From NCBI GenBank assembly GCA_002507205.1, contig DAZF01000058.1, forward strand, positions 1 to 33,537: a DNA stretch of 33,537 nucleotides, in the 5' to 3' direction. Numbering within the stretch: the first letter of the stretch is position 1; each line of letters opens with the position of its first letter. The notes under the pieces are model-generated. The model searched no databases. It had not been told where the DNA came from and saw only the letters and a list, made by a program, of their open reading frames with translations. The stretch comes from Methanolobus sp. UBA32 (lineage in GTDB: Archaea > Halobacteriota > Methanosarcinia > Methanosarcinales > Methanosarcinaceae). A program made the position numbers and the translations under genes. Shown here one piece after another: positions 23,798 through 32,675 of the stretch.

Positions 23798-24409
23798 ATG
23801 CTTGTTGGAGTTGGACTTGGTCCGGGAGATCCGGAGCTTCTTACATTGAAAGCTGTTGAAAACCTGAAAAATGCATACAAGGTATACGTTCCTGGTCCCA
23901 TGGCTGCGGATCTGGTGGCACCTTATGCAGAATCAGAAATCCTGGAATTCCCCATGTTGACAGACTATGATGTGCTAAATGCCGTCTGGAAGAAGAATGC
24001 TGACATGCTTGCTGAAGAATCAAAGGACAACCTTGTTGTTTTTGGTCTCATCGGTGATCCTAACTTTTTCTCAACATTCACTCATTTAAAACGTGTGATG
24101 AAGAAGTTCTATCCTGATGTTGAAACAGCAACAATTCCGGGAATCAGCTCTATCACATCATTCGCTGCACAGACCGGGGCAGAGGTTGACTCTTCCTTTG
24201 AGGTCAGCGATGGCTCAGAGAGCCAGTATAAGATCAGGCTGAAGGCAAGTAAGCCGCTTGAGATCATCGATTCATTTGAAAAGGAAGGTTTTAACAAATT
24301 CACTTTCTGTGAACGCCTTTTCAGTGACAGGGAAGTCATAATCACAGAAAGAGAGAAGATTCCTGAAAAAGGTAATTATTTCAGTATTATCTTTGCAGAA
24401 AAGGAATAA
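23798..24409 (+). CDS. cbiL: Cobalt-factor II C20-methyltransferase
   Basis: CbiL adds the C20 methyl group to cobalt-factor II. A 203-aa tetrapyrrole methylase starting [19 protein letters not shown], with [18 protein letters not shown] in the middle and [11 protein letters not shown] near the end. The frame extends upstream to 23768, but the ATG at 23798 has GGTGAT before it and matches the family N-terminus. It lies 26 bases after cbiT. The second domain is slightly short compared with bacterial CbiL (about 230 aa) but the SAM motifs are intact. Confidence 0.92.
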   Translation: MLVGVGLGPGDPELLTLKAVENLKNAYKVYVPGPMAADLVAPYAESEILEFPMLTDYDVLNAVWKKNADMLAEESKDNLVVFGLIGDPNFFSTFTHLKRVMKKFYPDVETATIPGISSITSFAAQTGAEVDSSFEVSDGSESQYKIRLKASKPLEIIDSFEKEGFNKFTFCERLFSDREVIITEREKIPEKGNYFSIIFAEKE

Positions 24410-24426
24410 TCGCAGGGAGAATCAAG

Positions 24427-25170
24427 ATGACAGACAAGAAAGTCTATTTTGTAGGTTCCGGTCCGGGAAACGCTAAGTATATCACTGTAATGGGAAAAGA
24501 GCTTCTTGAAGAGGCTGACCTTGTAATATACGCCGGTTCCCTTGTGAATCCTGAAGTACTCAATTACTCCAAAGGGGAAAAGATCGATAGTTACGGACTT
24601 ACCCTTGATGAAACTAACAAACTGATAGTTGACAATCTCAATGCAGGCAAGAAAGTTGTGAGATTACACAGCGGTGACCCATCACTGTATGGTTCCATCG
24701 TTGAGCAGATAGAGGAACTGAAGAAATTCGACGTAGTGGTCGAGATAATACCTGGTGTTTCCTCTGTATTTGCAACAGCAGCCGCATTGCAGACCCAGCT
24801 CACTCTGAACGATGTTTCAGAAACCCTTATTATAACACGTCCTGCTGGCAAGACCCTTGAGAAGGACCAGATAAAGGAACTTTCAAGACACAACGCAACC
24901 ATGGCTGTTTTCCTGGGAACCCAGAAAATAGAGCAGATCATGGAAAAGGTTGAATATGCACCTGACACTCCGGTTGCAGTGGTCTTCCATGCATCCTGGC
25001 CAGACCAGAAGATCATAAAGGGTACAGTGGCAGATATCGCCGGAAAGGTAAAGGAAGCAGGAATCAAACGTTCCGCAATGATCCTTATCGGCGGAGTTGT
25101 CGACCCTGTTGACTATGGCAATTACGGGAGGTCTTACTTATACGGAGTGGCACAAGAACCGCTGTCATAA
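24427..25170 (+). CDS. cbiF: Cobalt-precorrin-4 C11-methyltransferase
   Basis: CbiF methylates C11 of the corrin precursor. The 247-aa protein opens [20 protein letters not shown] followed by [14 protein letters not shown], which is diagnostic for Cbi[13 protein letters not shown] and [32 protein letters not shown] continue the family pattern. GGGAG precedes the ATG. The stop overlaps the beginning of the cbiG N-terminal gene if the latter starts at 25140. Confidence 0.95.
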   Translation: MTDKKVYFVGSGPGNAKYITVMGKELLEEADLVIYAGSLVNPEVLNYSKGEKIDSYGLTLDETNKLIVDNLNAGKKVVRLHSGDPSLYGSIVEQIEELKKFDVVVEIIPGVSSVFATAAALQTQLTLNDVSETLIITRPAGKTLEKDQIKELSRHNATMAVFLGTQKIEQIMEKVEYAPDTPVAVVFHASWPDQKIIKGTVADIAGKVKEAGIKRSAMILIGGVVDPVDYGNYGRSYLYGVAQEPLS

Positions 25171-25679
25171 CCTTTGAGAGAAATCTTGAGGTTGCAGAGC
25201 GTCTGGCAGGACATCTGAATGCTGATGTCCTGATGTACGATAAAAGCGTCTTCAAAAAGGCCTTCGAGCAGTATGATGCTATTGTGGCAGTCTTTGCCAC
25301 AGGCATTGTAGTGCGTGAGATCGCACCGCTTATTGAGGACAAATGGAAGGATCCTGCAGTCATTGTAGTGGATTCGAATATGAATTTCGCAATCCCGCTG
25401 CTTGGCGGTCATCATGGGGGCAATGAGGTCGTCAGGAAGATAGCTGAAATAGGTCCTGTTCCTGTTGTCACAACGGCTACGGAAGTCCATAACAGGAATT
25501 CTGTAGAGGGTATTGCCAAGGCACTTGGTTGTGATATTGTCAACAAACCTTCCACTGTACAGGTTAACTGCGCTTTGCTTGACGAGGATGTTGAGGTCCT
25601 TGAGATAAAGGGTCCTAAGATAGTCATTGTCGGGGACGATGTTTCGGTCCTGAAAAAAGAAAAGGCAGAAAACGCATGA
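25140..25679 (+). CDS. cbiG: Cobalt-precorrin-5A hydrolase, N-terminal part (split CbiG)
   Basis: CbiG opens the lactone ring of cobalt-precorrin-5A. Encoded here is the N-terminal plus middle domain: [52 protein letters not shown] and [21 protein letters not shown]. No ATG, GTG or TTG exists in frame before 25233, yet homology-like sequence runs back to about 25140, where an ATA codon follows GGGAGGTC (25126-25133) by 6 bases. Start at ATA is therefore proposed (179 aa); start at ATG 25233 would remove the first strand and helix. The C-terminal domain is a separate gene overlapping by 4 bases. Confidence 0.85.
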   Translation: MRSGTRTAVITFERNLEVAERLAGHLNADVLMYDKSVFKKAFEQYDAIVAVFATGIVVREIAPLIEDKWKDPAVIVVDSNMNFAIPLLGGHHGGNEVVRKIAEIGPVPVVTTATEVHNRNSVEGIAKALGCDIVNKPSTVQVNCALLDEDVEVLEIKGPKIVIVGDDVSVLKKEKAENA

Positions 25680-26029
25680 TCATAGGTATCGGGGCCCGAA
25701 AGGGCATCAAAAGCCAGGAAGCAATCGATGCGATCAATAATGCACTTGCTGAGGCAGGCAGGAGCATCGATGAAGTGCATGCGCTGGCGTCTGCAAAATT
25801 AAAAGAGAACGAAGCAGGTCTCCATGAGGCTGCAGAAATTCTTGGAATTGGAATAACTTTCATTGATCACGATGAATTGAATACATATGATGCGCCGTCA
25901 GCTTCGCAGGCAAAACGCTTCGGGCTTACAGGTGTTGCAGAGCCTGCTGCACTGGCGTTGTCGGAAAAAAAAGAATTGATACTAAGGAAGAAGGCATATG
26001 GTAGGGTCACAATCGCAATCGCAGAGTGA
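25676..26029 (+). CDS. CbiG C-terminal / CobE-like domain protein
   Basis: A 117-aa protein matching the C-terminal domain of CbiG (CobE fold): [19 protein letters not shown] at the start, VHALASAKLKENEAGLHEAAEILGI, and GLTGVAEPAALALS toward the end. It probably works with the adjacent N-terminal protein in hydrolysing cobalt-precorrin-5A. Its ATG overlaps the previous stop (ATGA), so production is coupled. A frameshift origin is unlikely because the overlap is clean and both parts are complete domains. It overlaps cbiH by 32 bases. Confidence 0.88.
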   Translation: MIIGIGARKGIKSQEAIDAINNALAEAGRSIDEVHALASAKLKENEAGLHEAAEILGIGITFIDHDELNTYDAPSASQAKRFGLTGVAEPAALALSEKKELILRKKAYGRVTIAIAE

Positions 26030-26795
26030 AGCAAAAGGAAAGCTTTACATTATTGGTATAGGTCCGGGTTCTGTCGAACAGCTAACGGTAAAGGCAAGAG
26101 ACGTCATCCTGAATTCAGACTACATCGTTGGAAACGGTACCTATCTCGACCAGATGGCAAGCCTGCTGGACAAACAGGAGATCGTCCGCAGTGCCATGGG
26201 TAAGGAAGTTGACCGTTCACGTAAGGCAGTTGAGCTTGCACAGGAAAACATTGTATCCATGATAAGCGGTGGAGATGCAAACATTTACGGAATGGCAGGT
26301 CTTGTCCTTGAAGTGGCAGAGCACACAGGTCTGGATGTTGAGATCGAAGTCCTCCCTGGTGTCACAGCTATCACAGCAGCGGCAAGTGTGCTTGGTGCAC
26401 CTATCGTTAATGACATGTGTACTGTCAGTCTCAGTGACCTCCTGACTCCGTGGGAAGTCATTGAGAAAAGACTTGATGCAGCAGCATCTGCAGACTTTGT
26501 GATGTCACTGTACAATCCTAAGAGCCGCCAGCGCAAATCCAATTTCTCAAAGGCTATTGAGATAATCAGGCGTCATAAGGATGATTCGGTACCAGTTGGT
26601 CTTGTGAAGAATGCCCTCAGGGACAAGGATCAGGATTACATAGTTACCACCCTTGGCGAGGTCATGGACCACAACGACTGGGTGGACATGAGCACAACTA
26701 TTCTTATCACGACCAATGATTCCCGTATATGGGAGTCAGCATACGGGAAGAGAATAATCACTCCTAGGGGGTATCATAGGAAATATGACTACTGA
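25998..26795 (+). CDS. cbiH: Cobalt-factor III C17-methyltransferase
   Basis: CbiH methylates C17 with ring contraction. A 265-aa tetrapyrrole methylase: after a low-complexity QSQSQSEAKGK leader comes LYIIGIGPGSVEQLTVKARD, then IVGNGTYLDQM, ISGGDANIYGMAGLVLEVAE, LPGVTAITAAASVLGAPIVND and SLYNPKSRQRKSN, all characteristic. The leader is encoded in the overlap with the preceding gene, which explains its odd composition. AAGGAAGAAGG serves as the ribosome binding site. Confidence 0.94.
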   Translation: MVGSQSQSQSEAKGKLYIIGIGPGSVEQLTVKARDVILNSDYIVGNGTYLDQMASLLDKQEIVRSAMGKEVDRSRKAVELAQENIVSMISGGDANIYGMAGLVLEVAEHTGLDVEIEVLPGVTAITAAASVLGAPIVNDMCTVSLSDLLTPWEVIEKRLDAAASADFVMSLYNPKSRQRKSNFSKAIEIIRRHKDDSVPVGLVKNALRDKDQDYIVTTLGEVMDHNDWVDMSTTILITTNDSRIWESAYGKRIITPRGYHRKYDY

Positions 26796-27504
26796 ATCCA
26801 AAAAGGCAGACACAAGTATCGAAGAACTTGTGGAAATGACCACTGAGATCGACCCTGAACTTGTTGGTATATGTACCGACCTTGGGTCACAAACCGATGA
26901 GGCAAAGGCGATTTACATGACCAGTCGTAATATTGCTAAAAAACTCGTTGGTGATGAGACAATTGAGGACAAGGTCAGACAGCGCTGTGTAACCTCAACC
27001 GGTGACCCGGCAGTTGCAGATCTTATGCGCTTTGTCAACAATCCTATGAAAGCAGGCGTAGAAGCTATCAAAAAGGGTGCTCCTATTCTTGTTGATATTA
27101 ACATGGTCAAAGCAGGGATTACCAAGAGAGGTCACAACTGTGAGGTCATCTGTGTGCTTGACAAGGATGAGGATGCAGAACTTGCCCGCAAGTACGGTAT
27201 TACCAGAACTGCTGCAGGTTTCCTGAAATGCAAAGACATACTTGAAGGTTCAATTGTGGCAATTGGTAATGCACCATCAGCTGCTTTTGCAGTCTGCAGG
27301 ATGATAGAGCATGGCATTAAACCGGCAATCATTGTAGGTACACCTGTGGGCTTCGTCAATGCCGCAGAATCAAAAGAAGTTGTCAGGAATGCACCTGTTC
27401 CTTCAATAACATGTGTGGGTACACGTGGTGGAACTCCAATGGCTGTTGCCTGTGTTAATGAACTTGTTGCAATAGCAAATGATGATGAATGTGTAATTGA
27501 TTAA
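26785..27504 (+). CDS. cbiC: Cobalt-precorrin-8 methylmutase
   Basis: CbiC moves the C11 methyl group to C12, giving cobyrinate. The 239-aa protein has RCVTSTGDPAVADLMRF, DINMVKAGITKRGHNCEVICVLD (region with the conserved His), and PAIIVGTPVGFVNAAESKE followed by TCVGTRGGTPMAVACVN. It overlaps cbiH by 11 bases and closes the cbiTLFGHC run. An N-terminal extension of about 30 residues, acidic and hydrophilic, precedes the conserved core. Confidence 0.94.
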   Translation: MTTESKKADTSIEELVEMTTEIDPELVGICTDLGSQTDEAKAIYMTSRNIAKKLVGDETIEDKVRQRCVTSTGDPAVADLMRFVNNPMKAGVEAIKKGAPILVDINMVKAGITKRGHNCEVICVLDKDEDAELARKYGITRTAAGFLKCKDILEGSIVAIGNAPSAAFAVCRMIEHGIKPAIIVGTPVGFVNAAESKEVVRNAPVPSITCVGTRGGTPMAVACVNELVAIANDDECVID

Positions 27505-27557
27505 GCACATTCACCTTTTCTAATTTTGATCTTTAATTTTAATCATCTGGTTCTTAT

Positions 27558-28211
27558 TCATAAATAGGCAACAATATGGTTAGTGTAGACCATCCACAGT
27601 CCCACAACTACGAGTATAATTCCTGCTGCTTTTTTGAGTTCAATATCTAATTCCGATAACCTGCTAAGCCTGTCGCCGGACAGTTTTGCAGAATAGGCAA
27701 TAAGCATCATCGGGATTGCAAAACCCAGGGAGTATATCAGGAGAAGTTCTGCGCCGTAGATAATATTACTTTCCAGTGCCACCAATGTGAGGATGGATGC
27801 AAGTATGGGTCCTACACATGGGATCCACACTATTCCCAGTGAGGCACCAACGACAAGTCCGCCAAGGAGTCCTTTTCCTTCAGTGTGTATCTTTCCTGTG
27901 TACTGTAAAAAGAAAGCAAATATCTCTTTTTCCATCAGCATTGAAAGGCCAATGAGAATTATCATGATCTCAGCAATGATTCTTAGCTTGCTGATATAGG
28001 GCAGGAACAATGTTCCAAAGGCAGAAGCAGCAACGCCCATAATCGTGAATGATATGGCAAGCCCGATTATTATTGCAAGGGGACGGAATTTACTGTTGCC
28101 TGTGGAATAGGCGAGTATAATTGGCAGAAGTGGAAGTACGCATGGGGAAAGTACACTCACGATCCCTGCAAAAAAAGCGGCGATGGGTGTGAGTGATGTC
28201 GCTTCCAGCAT
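27558..28211 (-). CDS. ccdA: CcdA-type thiol-disulfide transmembrane protein
   Basis: A 217-aa integral membrane protein with six predicted helices, of the CcdA/DsbD-beta family that carries electrons from cytoplasmic thioredoxin to the outside for cytochrome c maturation. The two redox cysteines sit in VLSPCVLPLLP (C24) and VWIPCVGPILAS (C132), the expected pseudo-symmetric positions. TAGGTG lies 6 bases before the ATG at 28211; a GTG three codons upstream is less likely. It follows the thioredoxin-like gene by 16 bases. A link to the cytochrome in this window is inference. Confidence 0.9.
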   Translation of the reverse strand: MLEATSLTPIAAFFAGIVSVLSPCVLPLLPIILAYSTGNSKFRPLAIIIGLAISFTIMGVAASAFGTLFLPYISKLRIIAEIMIILIGLSMLMEKEIFAFFLQYTGKIHTEGKGLLGGLVVGASLGIVWIPCVGPILASILTLVALESNIIYGAELLLIYSLGFAIPMMLIAYSAKLSGDRLSRLSELDIELKKAAGIILVVVGLWMVYTNHIVAYL

Positions 28212-28227
28212 ATTGTACACCTATTGG

Positions 28228-28698
28228 TCATTGTCTGTATTCAATTGCTGCATCAAGGATATCTGTCAGTGTTTTCCTGGCGGTGATACCTATGTATCTG
28301 GCTTTGTTCCTGTCCATTGTTGCCTGTCCGTCTGCCCCCATGTAGATGTAGCCTTCATCACTATTTTCTGCGATGACAAATATGTCCGGGATAGTGTATA
28401 CATTAAAACTTGCAGCAATGGCTCTGGTCTTCTCTGTATTTATAAACATGACAGTGGCTTTATCTTCATAATCATTTGCTATATCAGCCATGATGGGTTT
28501 TTGGGCAATGCATGCAGGACAGCTATCTGTTCCGATCTCTATCAGAACCGGACCTTCTGCAAGTGCATCGTTCAATTGCTGCATGTTGGCAGCGGTGATG
28601 ATTGCACTGTCATCTACAGCTTTATTGTCGCCTATCAGGCCTACAACCATAAAGAGTACGGCTATGATGGCTACTACGGGCAGGATTATTTTGTTCAT
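28228..28698 (-). CDS. Membrane-anchored thioredoxin-like protein
   Basis: A 156-aa protein with an N-terminal hydrophobic helix (about 3-22) that acts as signal anchor or uncleaved signal, followed by a thioredoxin fold. The active site is C60-P-A-C63 in IGTDSCPACIAQKP, and the conserved cis-proline is in VYTIPDIFVIAE. Placed on the outer membrane face it would receive electrons from the CcdA protein encoded directly downstream and reduce apocytochrome CxxCH thiols or other disulfides. The pair forms a small two-gene unit. CGTATCACTC spacing before the ATG gives only a modest ribosome binding site (GAGTGATACC). Confidence 0.87.
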   Translation of the reverse strand: MNKIILPVVAIIAVLFMVVGLIGDNKAVDDSAIITAANMQQLNDALAEGPVLIEIGTDSCPACIAQKPIMADIANDYEDKATVMFINTEKTRAIAASFNVYTIPDIFVIAENSDEGYIYMGADGQATMDRNKARYIGITARKTLTDILDAAIEYRQ

Positions 28699-28806
28699 GG
28701 TATCACTCTTGTTCGTCTTCTATAAAACTATTTTGATTTATAGTTTGTGTACTGTATTGGGACATACGTACAAAACCGAATGTCAAAAAAAAGAATAATA
28801 TATCAG

Positions 28807-29487
28807 TTACTTTTCAAGGACTTTCCATTTCAATAAAATGCCGTCTTCTATTTTTTCAGCATCCATTAAGTCAAGCTTCAAAAGCTCTTTTTCCGGGAAA
28901 CCTTCTCCATCAACAAAGGTAGGGGAACTCTTCCCTCCGATTATCAGGTTTCCTACAAAGGTGTATATCTCATCAACAAGGCCATTGGAAAGCATTCCCC
29001 AGTTAAGCGTTGCTCCGCCTTCTATCATTAATCGCTTAATTCCACGTTTCTTAAGCTCATGCATGGCTTCCGGAAGATCTACTTTATCCTTTCCGCACAC
29101 AACAATGTCTGCTTTTTCCTGAAGCTTGGCCACTTTTTCCAGAGGGGCAGATTCCGAAACGATTATGATCCGCTTTCCTTCTCCCTTCCTGAAAATATCC
29201 GAATCACAGGGAGTTCGTGCTTTGCTGTCGACAATGATCCTCAAAGGATTTGCATTAAGACCTGCCTTTATCCTGTTATACTGAAGTTCAGGGGATTTCA
29301 CGGTCAGGCTCGGGTCATCTGCAAGAACCGTGCCAATACCAACCATTATAGCATCAGACTCTGCCCTGAGTTGATCCATACGGTTAAAATCGATCTTGCC
29401 GGATATTTTTACCTGTTTTCTTTCCTTTGTGGATATCTTGCCGTCAGCAGACATTGCTGAATTTATGAATATGAATGGACGTTCCAT
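28807..29487 (-). CDS. Archaeal riboflavin-pathway reductase (diaminoribosylaminopyrimidinone phosphate reductase)
   Basis: Reduces the ribosyl side chain of 2,5-diamino-6-ribosylamino-4(3H)-pyrimidinone 5'-phosphate in the archaeal/fungal order of riboflavin and F420 precursor synthesis. A 226-aa RibD C-terminal-type (dihydrofolate-reductase-like) protein: INSAMSADGKIST near the start, AESDAIMVGIGTVLADDPSL, PLRIIVDSKARTP and LMIEGGATLNWGML. The ATG at 29487 is favoured over the GTG at 29496. Its product pathway serves the many flavin and F420 enzymes nearby. Confidence 0.92.
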   Translation of the reverse strand: MERPFIFINSAMSADGKISTKERKQVKISGKIDFNRMDQLRAESDAIMVGIGTVLADDPSLTVKSPELQYNRIKAGLNANPLRIIVDSKARTPCDSDIFRKGEGKRIIIVSESAPLEKVAKLQEKADIVVCGKDKVDLPEAMHELKKRGIKRLMIEGGATLNWGMLSNGLVDEIYTFVGNLIIGGKSSPTFVDGEGFPEKELLKLDLMDAEKIEDGILLKWKVLEK

Positions 29488-29548
29488 CAGAATCACTTAA
29501 TTAAAAAAAGAATTTAGGGCAATGAGTGCCCTGAAATGATGGTCTTTT

Positions 29549-30403
29549 TTATTCCTGGTCTATAATAGCCTTCATGAGATTACGGTCACGTAGAAGTCCA
29601 AGGAATTTCTGATTTGCATTGACGACTGGTATCTGGTCGATCTTATTCCTTTTCATCTTCAATGCACATTCACTCACACCTGAGATGTATGCAGCTTTTA
29701 CGAGATCTGCAACCATTACATCCTTTACAGGTATGTCAGGAACCTTTACTCTTGAAACACTGTAGTAAATGCTCATGGTATCTCTCATGGATTCCCATGT
29801 CCATTCATCATCATCTGAACCATTGGACATGTCAGACATTTCCACTGTATCTTCAATGATACTGGCGTTAATGATGTCACGATCTGTAATTATGCCAACT
29901 ACTTCGAGGCTGCTATCAATAACGGGGGCTGCTTTTGATTTTGCAAGTTCCATGATTCTGGCGGCGACGTTCAACGGAGTGTCTGTCCATACAGGCACAA
30001 CTGTCGGATTAACGTATTGTCCTACGTGGTCGATAATGTCCATTTCGGCAATAGATGCAACGATATCTGCAACAGAAATGATTCCCAGCAGTTTATCGTC
30101 CTTTACGACAGGTAATCTTCTGATATTGTTATCCAGAAGGATCTTTGCTGCAATTGTTATATCTACATCAGGGTCTATGACTATGGGATTGCGTGTCATT
30201 AAAAGAGCTAATTGCTCTTCCTCAGGGTTTCTCAGAAGGTTTGCCCTGCTGACAATTCCCACAAGTTTCCCGTCTTTTAATACGGGTACTCCTGATACCT
30301 TTTTACTTTTTAGGAGAGTGTGGACTTCGTCCCTTGAGCCCGGGAGAGTTGCAAAGGCAACGTCTGTCCTCATTATGTCAGAGACTTTCGTGTTTTTTGG
30401 CAT
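29549..30403 (-). CDS. Quadruple CBS-domain protein
   Basis: A 284-aa protein made of four CBS motifs (about 8-58, 66-118, 132-185 and 225-282), forming two Bateman modules that usually bind adenosine nucleotides or SAM. Repeated hallmarks are GVPVLKDGKLVGIVSRANLL, RLPVVKDDKLLGIISVADIV, EVVGIITDRDII and QIPVVNANQKFLGLLRDRNL. An acidic linker (SNGSDDDEWTWESM, about 193-206) separates modules three and four. No effector domain is fused. It is 11 bases downstream of the UspA gene, so both may respond to energy status. Confidence 0.9.
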   Translation of the reverse strand: MPKNTKVSDIMRTDVAFATLPGSRDEVHTLLKSKKVSGVPVLKDGKLVGIVSRANLLRNPEEEQLALLMTRNPIVIDPDVDITIAAKILLDNNIRRLPVVKDDKLLGIISVADIVASIAEMDIIDHVGQYVNPTVVPVWTDTPLNVAARIMELAKSKAAPVIDSSLEVVGIITDRDIINASIIEDTVEMSDMSNGSDDDEWTWESMRDTMSIYYSVSRVKVPDIPVKDVMVADLVKAAYISGVSECALKMKRNKIDQIPVVNANQKFLGLLRDRNLMKAIIDQE

Positions 30404-30414
30404 TGTTTAACTCC

Positions 30415-30873
30415 CTACTCTTCTTTCTCAGAGTCTCCCTGTACTACAAGCACAGGTACTTTTGAGTTTCTTGTGACCTTTTCTGCTACACTGCCAAGCA
30501 GGAATCTGTCTAATCCGGTCTTTCCAAGAGTTCCCAGTACTATCAGGTCAATGTCATTATTGTCCGCAAATTCAATTATCTCGTGGCTTGGATTCCCTTC
30601 AAGGGTCACCATTTCAAAAGGAATACCTGCATCCTTAGCCATTTCTCCGACGGACTCGGTTGCAACATTTGCTTCCTGTTCAAGGAGTTCATACATCATT
30701 TCCCAGCCGGAATCCATGGGGATAGAAGCAAAAGCTGCAGTATCAACAACATATCCTGCATATAATTTAGCCCCACTCAGTTTTGCAAGTTCAATACTGT
30801 GCTGAATTGCTTTCCTGTTTTGTGTGGATCCATCGGTTGCAATAAAAATCTTTTTATACAGAGCACTTGTCAT
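30415..30873 (-). CDS. Universal stress protein (UspA family)
   Basis: A 152-aa Usp with the Rossmann-like fold: KIFIATDGSTQNRKAIQHSIELAK at the N-terminus and the ATP-binding motif VLGTLGKTGLDRFLLGSVAEKVTRNSKVPVLVV (G-x2-G-x9-G-S/T type; shown here in parts) at the C-terminus, so it is of the ATP-binding class. AGGAGAGG precedes the ATG. It is followed by the CBS protein and preceded by the amidohydrolase with only 29 bases between, so the three may form one transcript. Confidence 0.92.
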   Translation of the reverse strand: MTSALYKKIFIATDGSTQNRKAIQHSIELAKLSGAKLYAGYVVDTAAFASIPMDSGWEMMYELLEQEANVATESVGEMAKDAGIPFEMVTLEGNPSHEIIEFADNNDIDLIVLGTLGKTGLDRFLLGSVAEKVTRNSKVPVLVVQGDSEKEE

Positions 30874-30902
30874 TGTCCCTCTCCTTTGTAAATATGTCCC
30901 TA

Positions 30903-32003
30903 TTATATCATCACAGATAGTATGTCATCAGGTCGCCCTCTCCTTACAATTCCACTGATCGGGTCTCTTATACCTGTGAGGTTATTTGAATTACCGTTAA
31001 TGATCATTATTTTTGCTATATTTCCTTCCAGAATATAGCCGGGCGCATCAAGTCCCAATATTGTTGCACCCATAAGCGTACACATCATAAATACTTGTCT
31101 GTCCTCTATACCAAATATTTTTGACAATACCTCCATTTCAGAGAACATATTGGCCGAATTCAGCATTACATTATCGGTTCCAATTGCCACTTTTACCCCC
31201 TGATCCAGCATATCTACAATAGGTGCCATCCCTACTCCGGTTATAAAGTTCGATCTTGGACAAACCACTATCGGTATGTCCATATCAGCAACTTTTTTGA
31301 GATCATGCTGAGTTGCCTGGGTCATATGTATGAGGATATCCGGGTCAAGGGATAATGCTTTTCCGATGTCACTCCGACTGTGTTCACCTGCATGTATTGC
31401 AAAGGTCTTGCCTGTTTTTAACGAGTGCTGCCTTGCGTTTTCCAGTATTTCCATGTCCATGTCATTCGCACCGCTCATTCCAAGCCCGTCTGCATAGTCA
31501 AGCAGTGTTTCCAGCTCTTCTGAAATGTCATTTTTCCCTGCATCACTCGCTGGTCGTCCGAAGATCCTGGCATCAAGGTCTGATGATTCAAGTGCTTCTT
31601 TTAGTGCAACTATGCCTTTTGTCCCTCCCTCCCTGAAATCTGCAAATGCATATGTGCCGGTGTTGTTCATATCCTCAAGTGAGTTTCTCATCGCTTCTAC
31701 CATCTTCTTATGTGGTGTCCTGTTCAATATCCGGTGCTTCAGCCCGTGTGGTGGTTGAACTAACTGACTAAGGTCTCTCTCTACAAAATGACCATGCACA
31801 TTTCCAAGCACAGGGTCTTTGCATACTGAATCTCCGATGTGGGTATGGGCGTTAACAAAACAGGGTGCAATGATTATTCCGGAATCATTCTTTTTTTCGT
31901 GAACTTCCTTAATGATGCCATCCTCTATTACAATATAACCTTCAATGACCTCTGCTTCAGGTCCGTATATTATTTTACCCAGAATCGTCTGTTCGCATGG
32001 CAT
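30903..32003 (-). CDS. Amidohydrolase family protein
   Basis: A 366-aa metal-dependent hydrolase of the amidohydrolase superfamily (deaminase/chlorohydrolase-like branch). Metal ligands are visible in VNAHTHIGDS (HxH), FAIHAGEHS, HMTQAT and IGTDNVML (Asp). N- and C-terminal strands form the small beta-sandwich typical of the group. The substrate cannot be inferred; relatives deaminate nucleosides or pterin-like rings. A TATA box GTTTATAAAC (32028-32037) lies about 28 bases before the ATG and there is no Shine-Dalgarno, so the mRNA is probably leaderless. Confidence 0.85.
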   Translation of the reverse strand: MPCEQTILGKIIYGPEAEVIEGYIVIEDGIIKEVHEKKNDSGIIIAPCFVNAHTHIGDSVCKDPVLGNVHGHFVERDLSQLVQPPHGLKHRILNRTPHKKMVEAMRNSLEDMNNTGTYAFADFREGGTKGIVALKEALESSDLDARIFGRPASDAGKNDISEELETLLDYADGLGMSGANDMDMEILENARQHSLKTGKTFAIHAGEHSRSDIGKALSLDPDILIHMTQATQHDLKKVADMDIPIVVCPRSNFITGVGMAPIVDMLDQGVKVAIGTDNVMLNSANMFSEMEVLSKIFGIEDRQVFMMCTLMGATILGLDAPGYILEGNIAKIMIINGNSNNLTGIRDPISGIVRRGRPDDILSVMI

Positions 32004-32027
32004 AGCAACTTATTTATGGACTTTATT

Positions 32028-32037
32028 GTTTATAAAC
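32028..32037 (-). promoter_or_regulatory. TATA box of the amidohydrolase gene
   Basis: GTTTATAAAC is a perfect palindromic TATA-like element, with its centre about 29 bases upstream of the ATG at 32003. Transcription would begin at or next to the start codon. Confidence 0.5.
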
Positions 32038-32063
32038 TTTTTAAAAGTGCATGGACTTTTCTT

Positions 32064-32654
32064 CTACAGGCGGACATAAGTCGTGAGTATCAAAAGCAAT
32101 TCTGCAACAAAACCTGAGAACACAGGGATGGTAAGATTGTCATCTATTTTTTCAAAGCTTGTTTCTACAAACGTGGCAACAAGCGCCATGGCAAATGCAA
32201 TGCTCCAGTTTGAAAGGAAAGCATAGCCAATGATCAGGTCTACGATGAACTCGGCAGTACATCCTTCCAGGGATTTTCCTCCCCTGAATATTCTTGTCCT
32301 GCCAATGCTTTTACCAATAAGTGCTGCACTCATGTCACCGAAGGTGGCCATCAGGATTGCGGCATAGGCAACGTTCTGGCTGAATACGGAGACTGCAACT
32401 ATGGCGCCAAGCGTGAAATAGACATGTCCTCCGATTGATGTTTCCTCCTTCCGGCGCAGCAGGTAATGTAGTACAGGCAACCTGAAGCCACGGTCAAGTC
32501 TCATGTGTTCGATGAGGAGTATGAGGACAAGGTAGACGGTCATGAAATACAGGACTATCTGTTTTCCGAAAAAGGCATAGACAAGCACGATGGCAACAGA
32601 TGCCAGATGAAGACCCTTGCGCAATATCTCATCAAGGAATGAACTGGGTGCCAT
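32064..32654 (-). CDS. Polyprenol/diacylglycerol kinase-like membrane protein (SEC59/DGK1/VTE5 family)
   Basis: A 196-aa integral membrane protein with about six hydrophobic helices. The motif FGDMSAALIGKSIGRTR followed by GGKSLEGCTAEFIV resembles the CTP-dependent lipid kinase family (yeast Dgk1, dolichol kinase Sec59, phytol kinase). The likely job is phosphorylating an isoprenoid alcohol such as dolichol or a geranylgeranyl group, or CDP-archaeol-related lipid chemistry; the substrate is unproven. TATATAAAAG-like box at 32676-32687 lies 28 bases before the ATG with no Shine-Dalgarno, suggesting leaderless mRNA. Confidence 0.85.
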   Translation of the reverse strand: MAPSSFLDEILRKGLHLASVAIVLVYAFFGKQIVLYFMTVYLVLILLIEHMRLDRGFRLPVLHYLLRRKEETSIGGHVYFTLGAIVAVSVFSQNVAYAAILMATFGDMSAALIGKSIGRTRIFRGGKSLEGCTAEFIVDLIIGYAFLSNWSIAFAMALVATFVETSFEKIDDNLTIPVFSGFVAELLLILTTYVRL

Positions 32655-32675
32655 GAGTTCTTATTTCATTTTTTT

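Noticed and set aside
25140..26029. The two-part cbiG as a frameshifted pseudogene
   Set aside because: The junction is a clean ATGA overlap between two complete domains, and each part keeps its conserved motifs. A functional split is more likely.
28183..28725. 180-aa open frame on the plus strand opposite the thioredoxin-like gene
   Set aside because: The composition is dominated by Cys, Tyr and Ile with no domain, and it is opposite a gene with a clear CPAC active site.
29769..30410. 213-aa Ser/Ile-rich open frame opposite the CBS-domain gene
   Set aside because: It is an antisense image of the repeated CBS motifs, without its own start signals.
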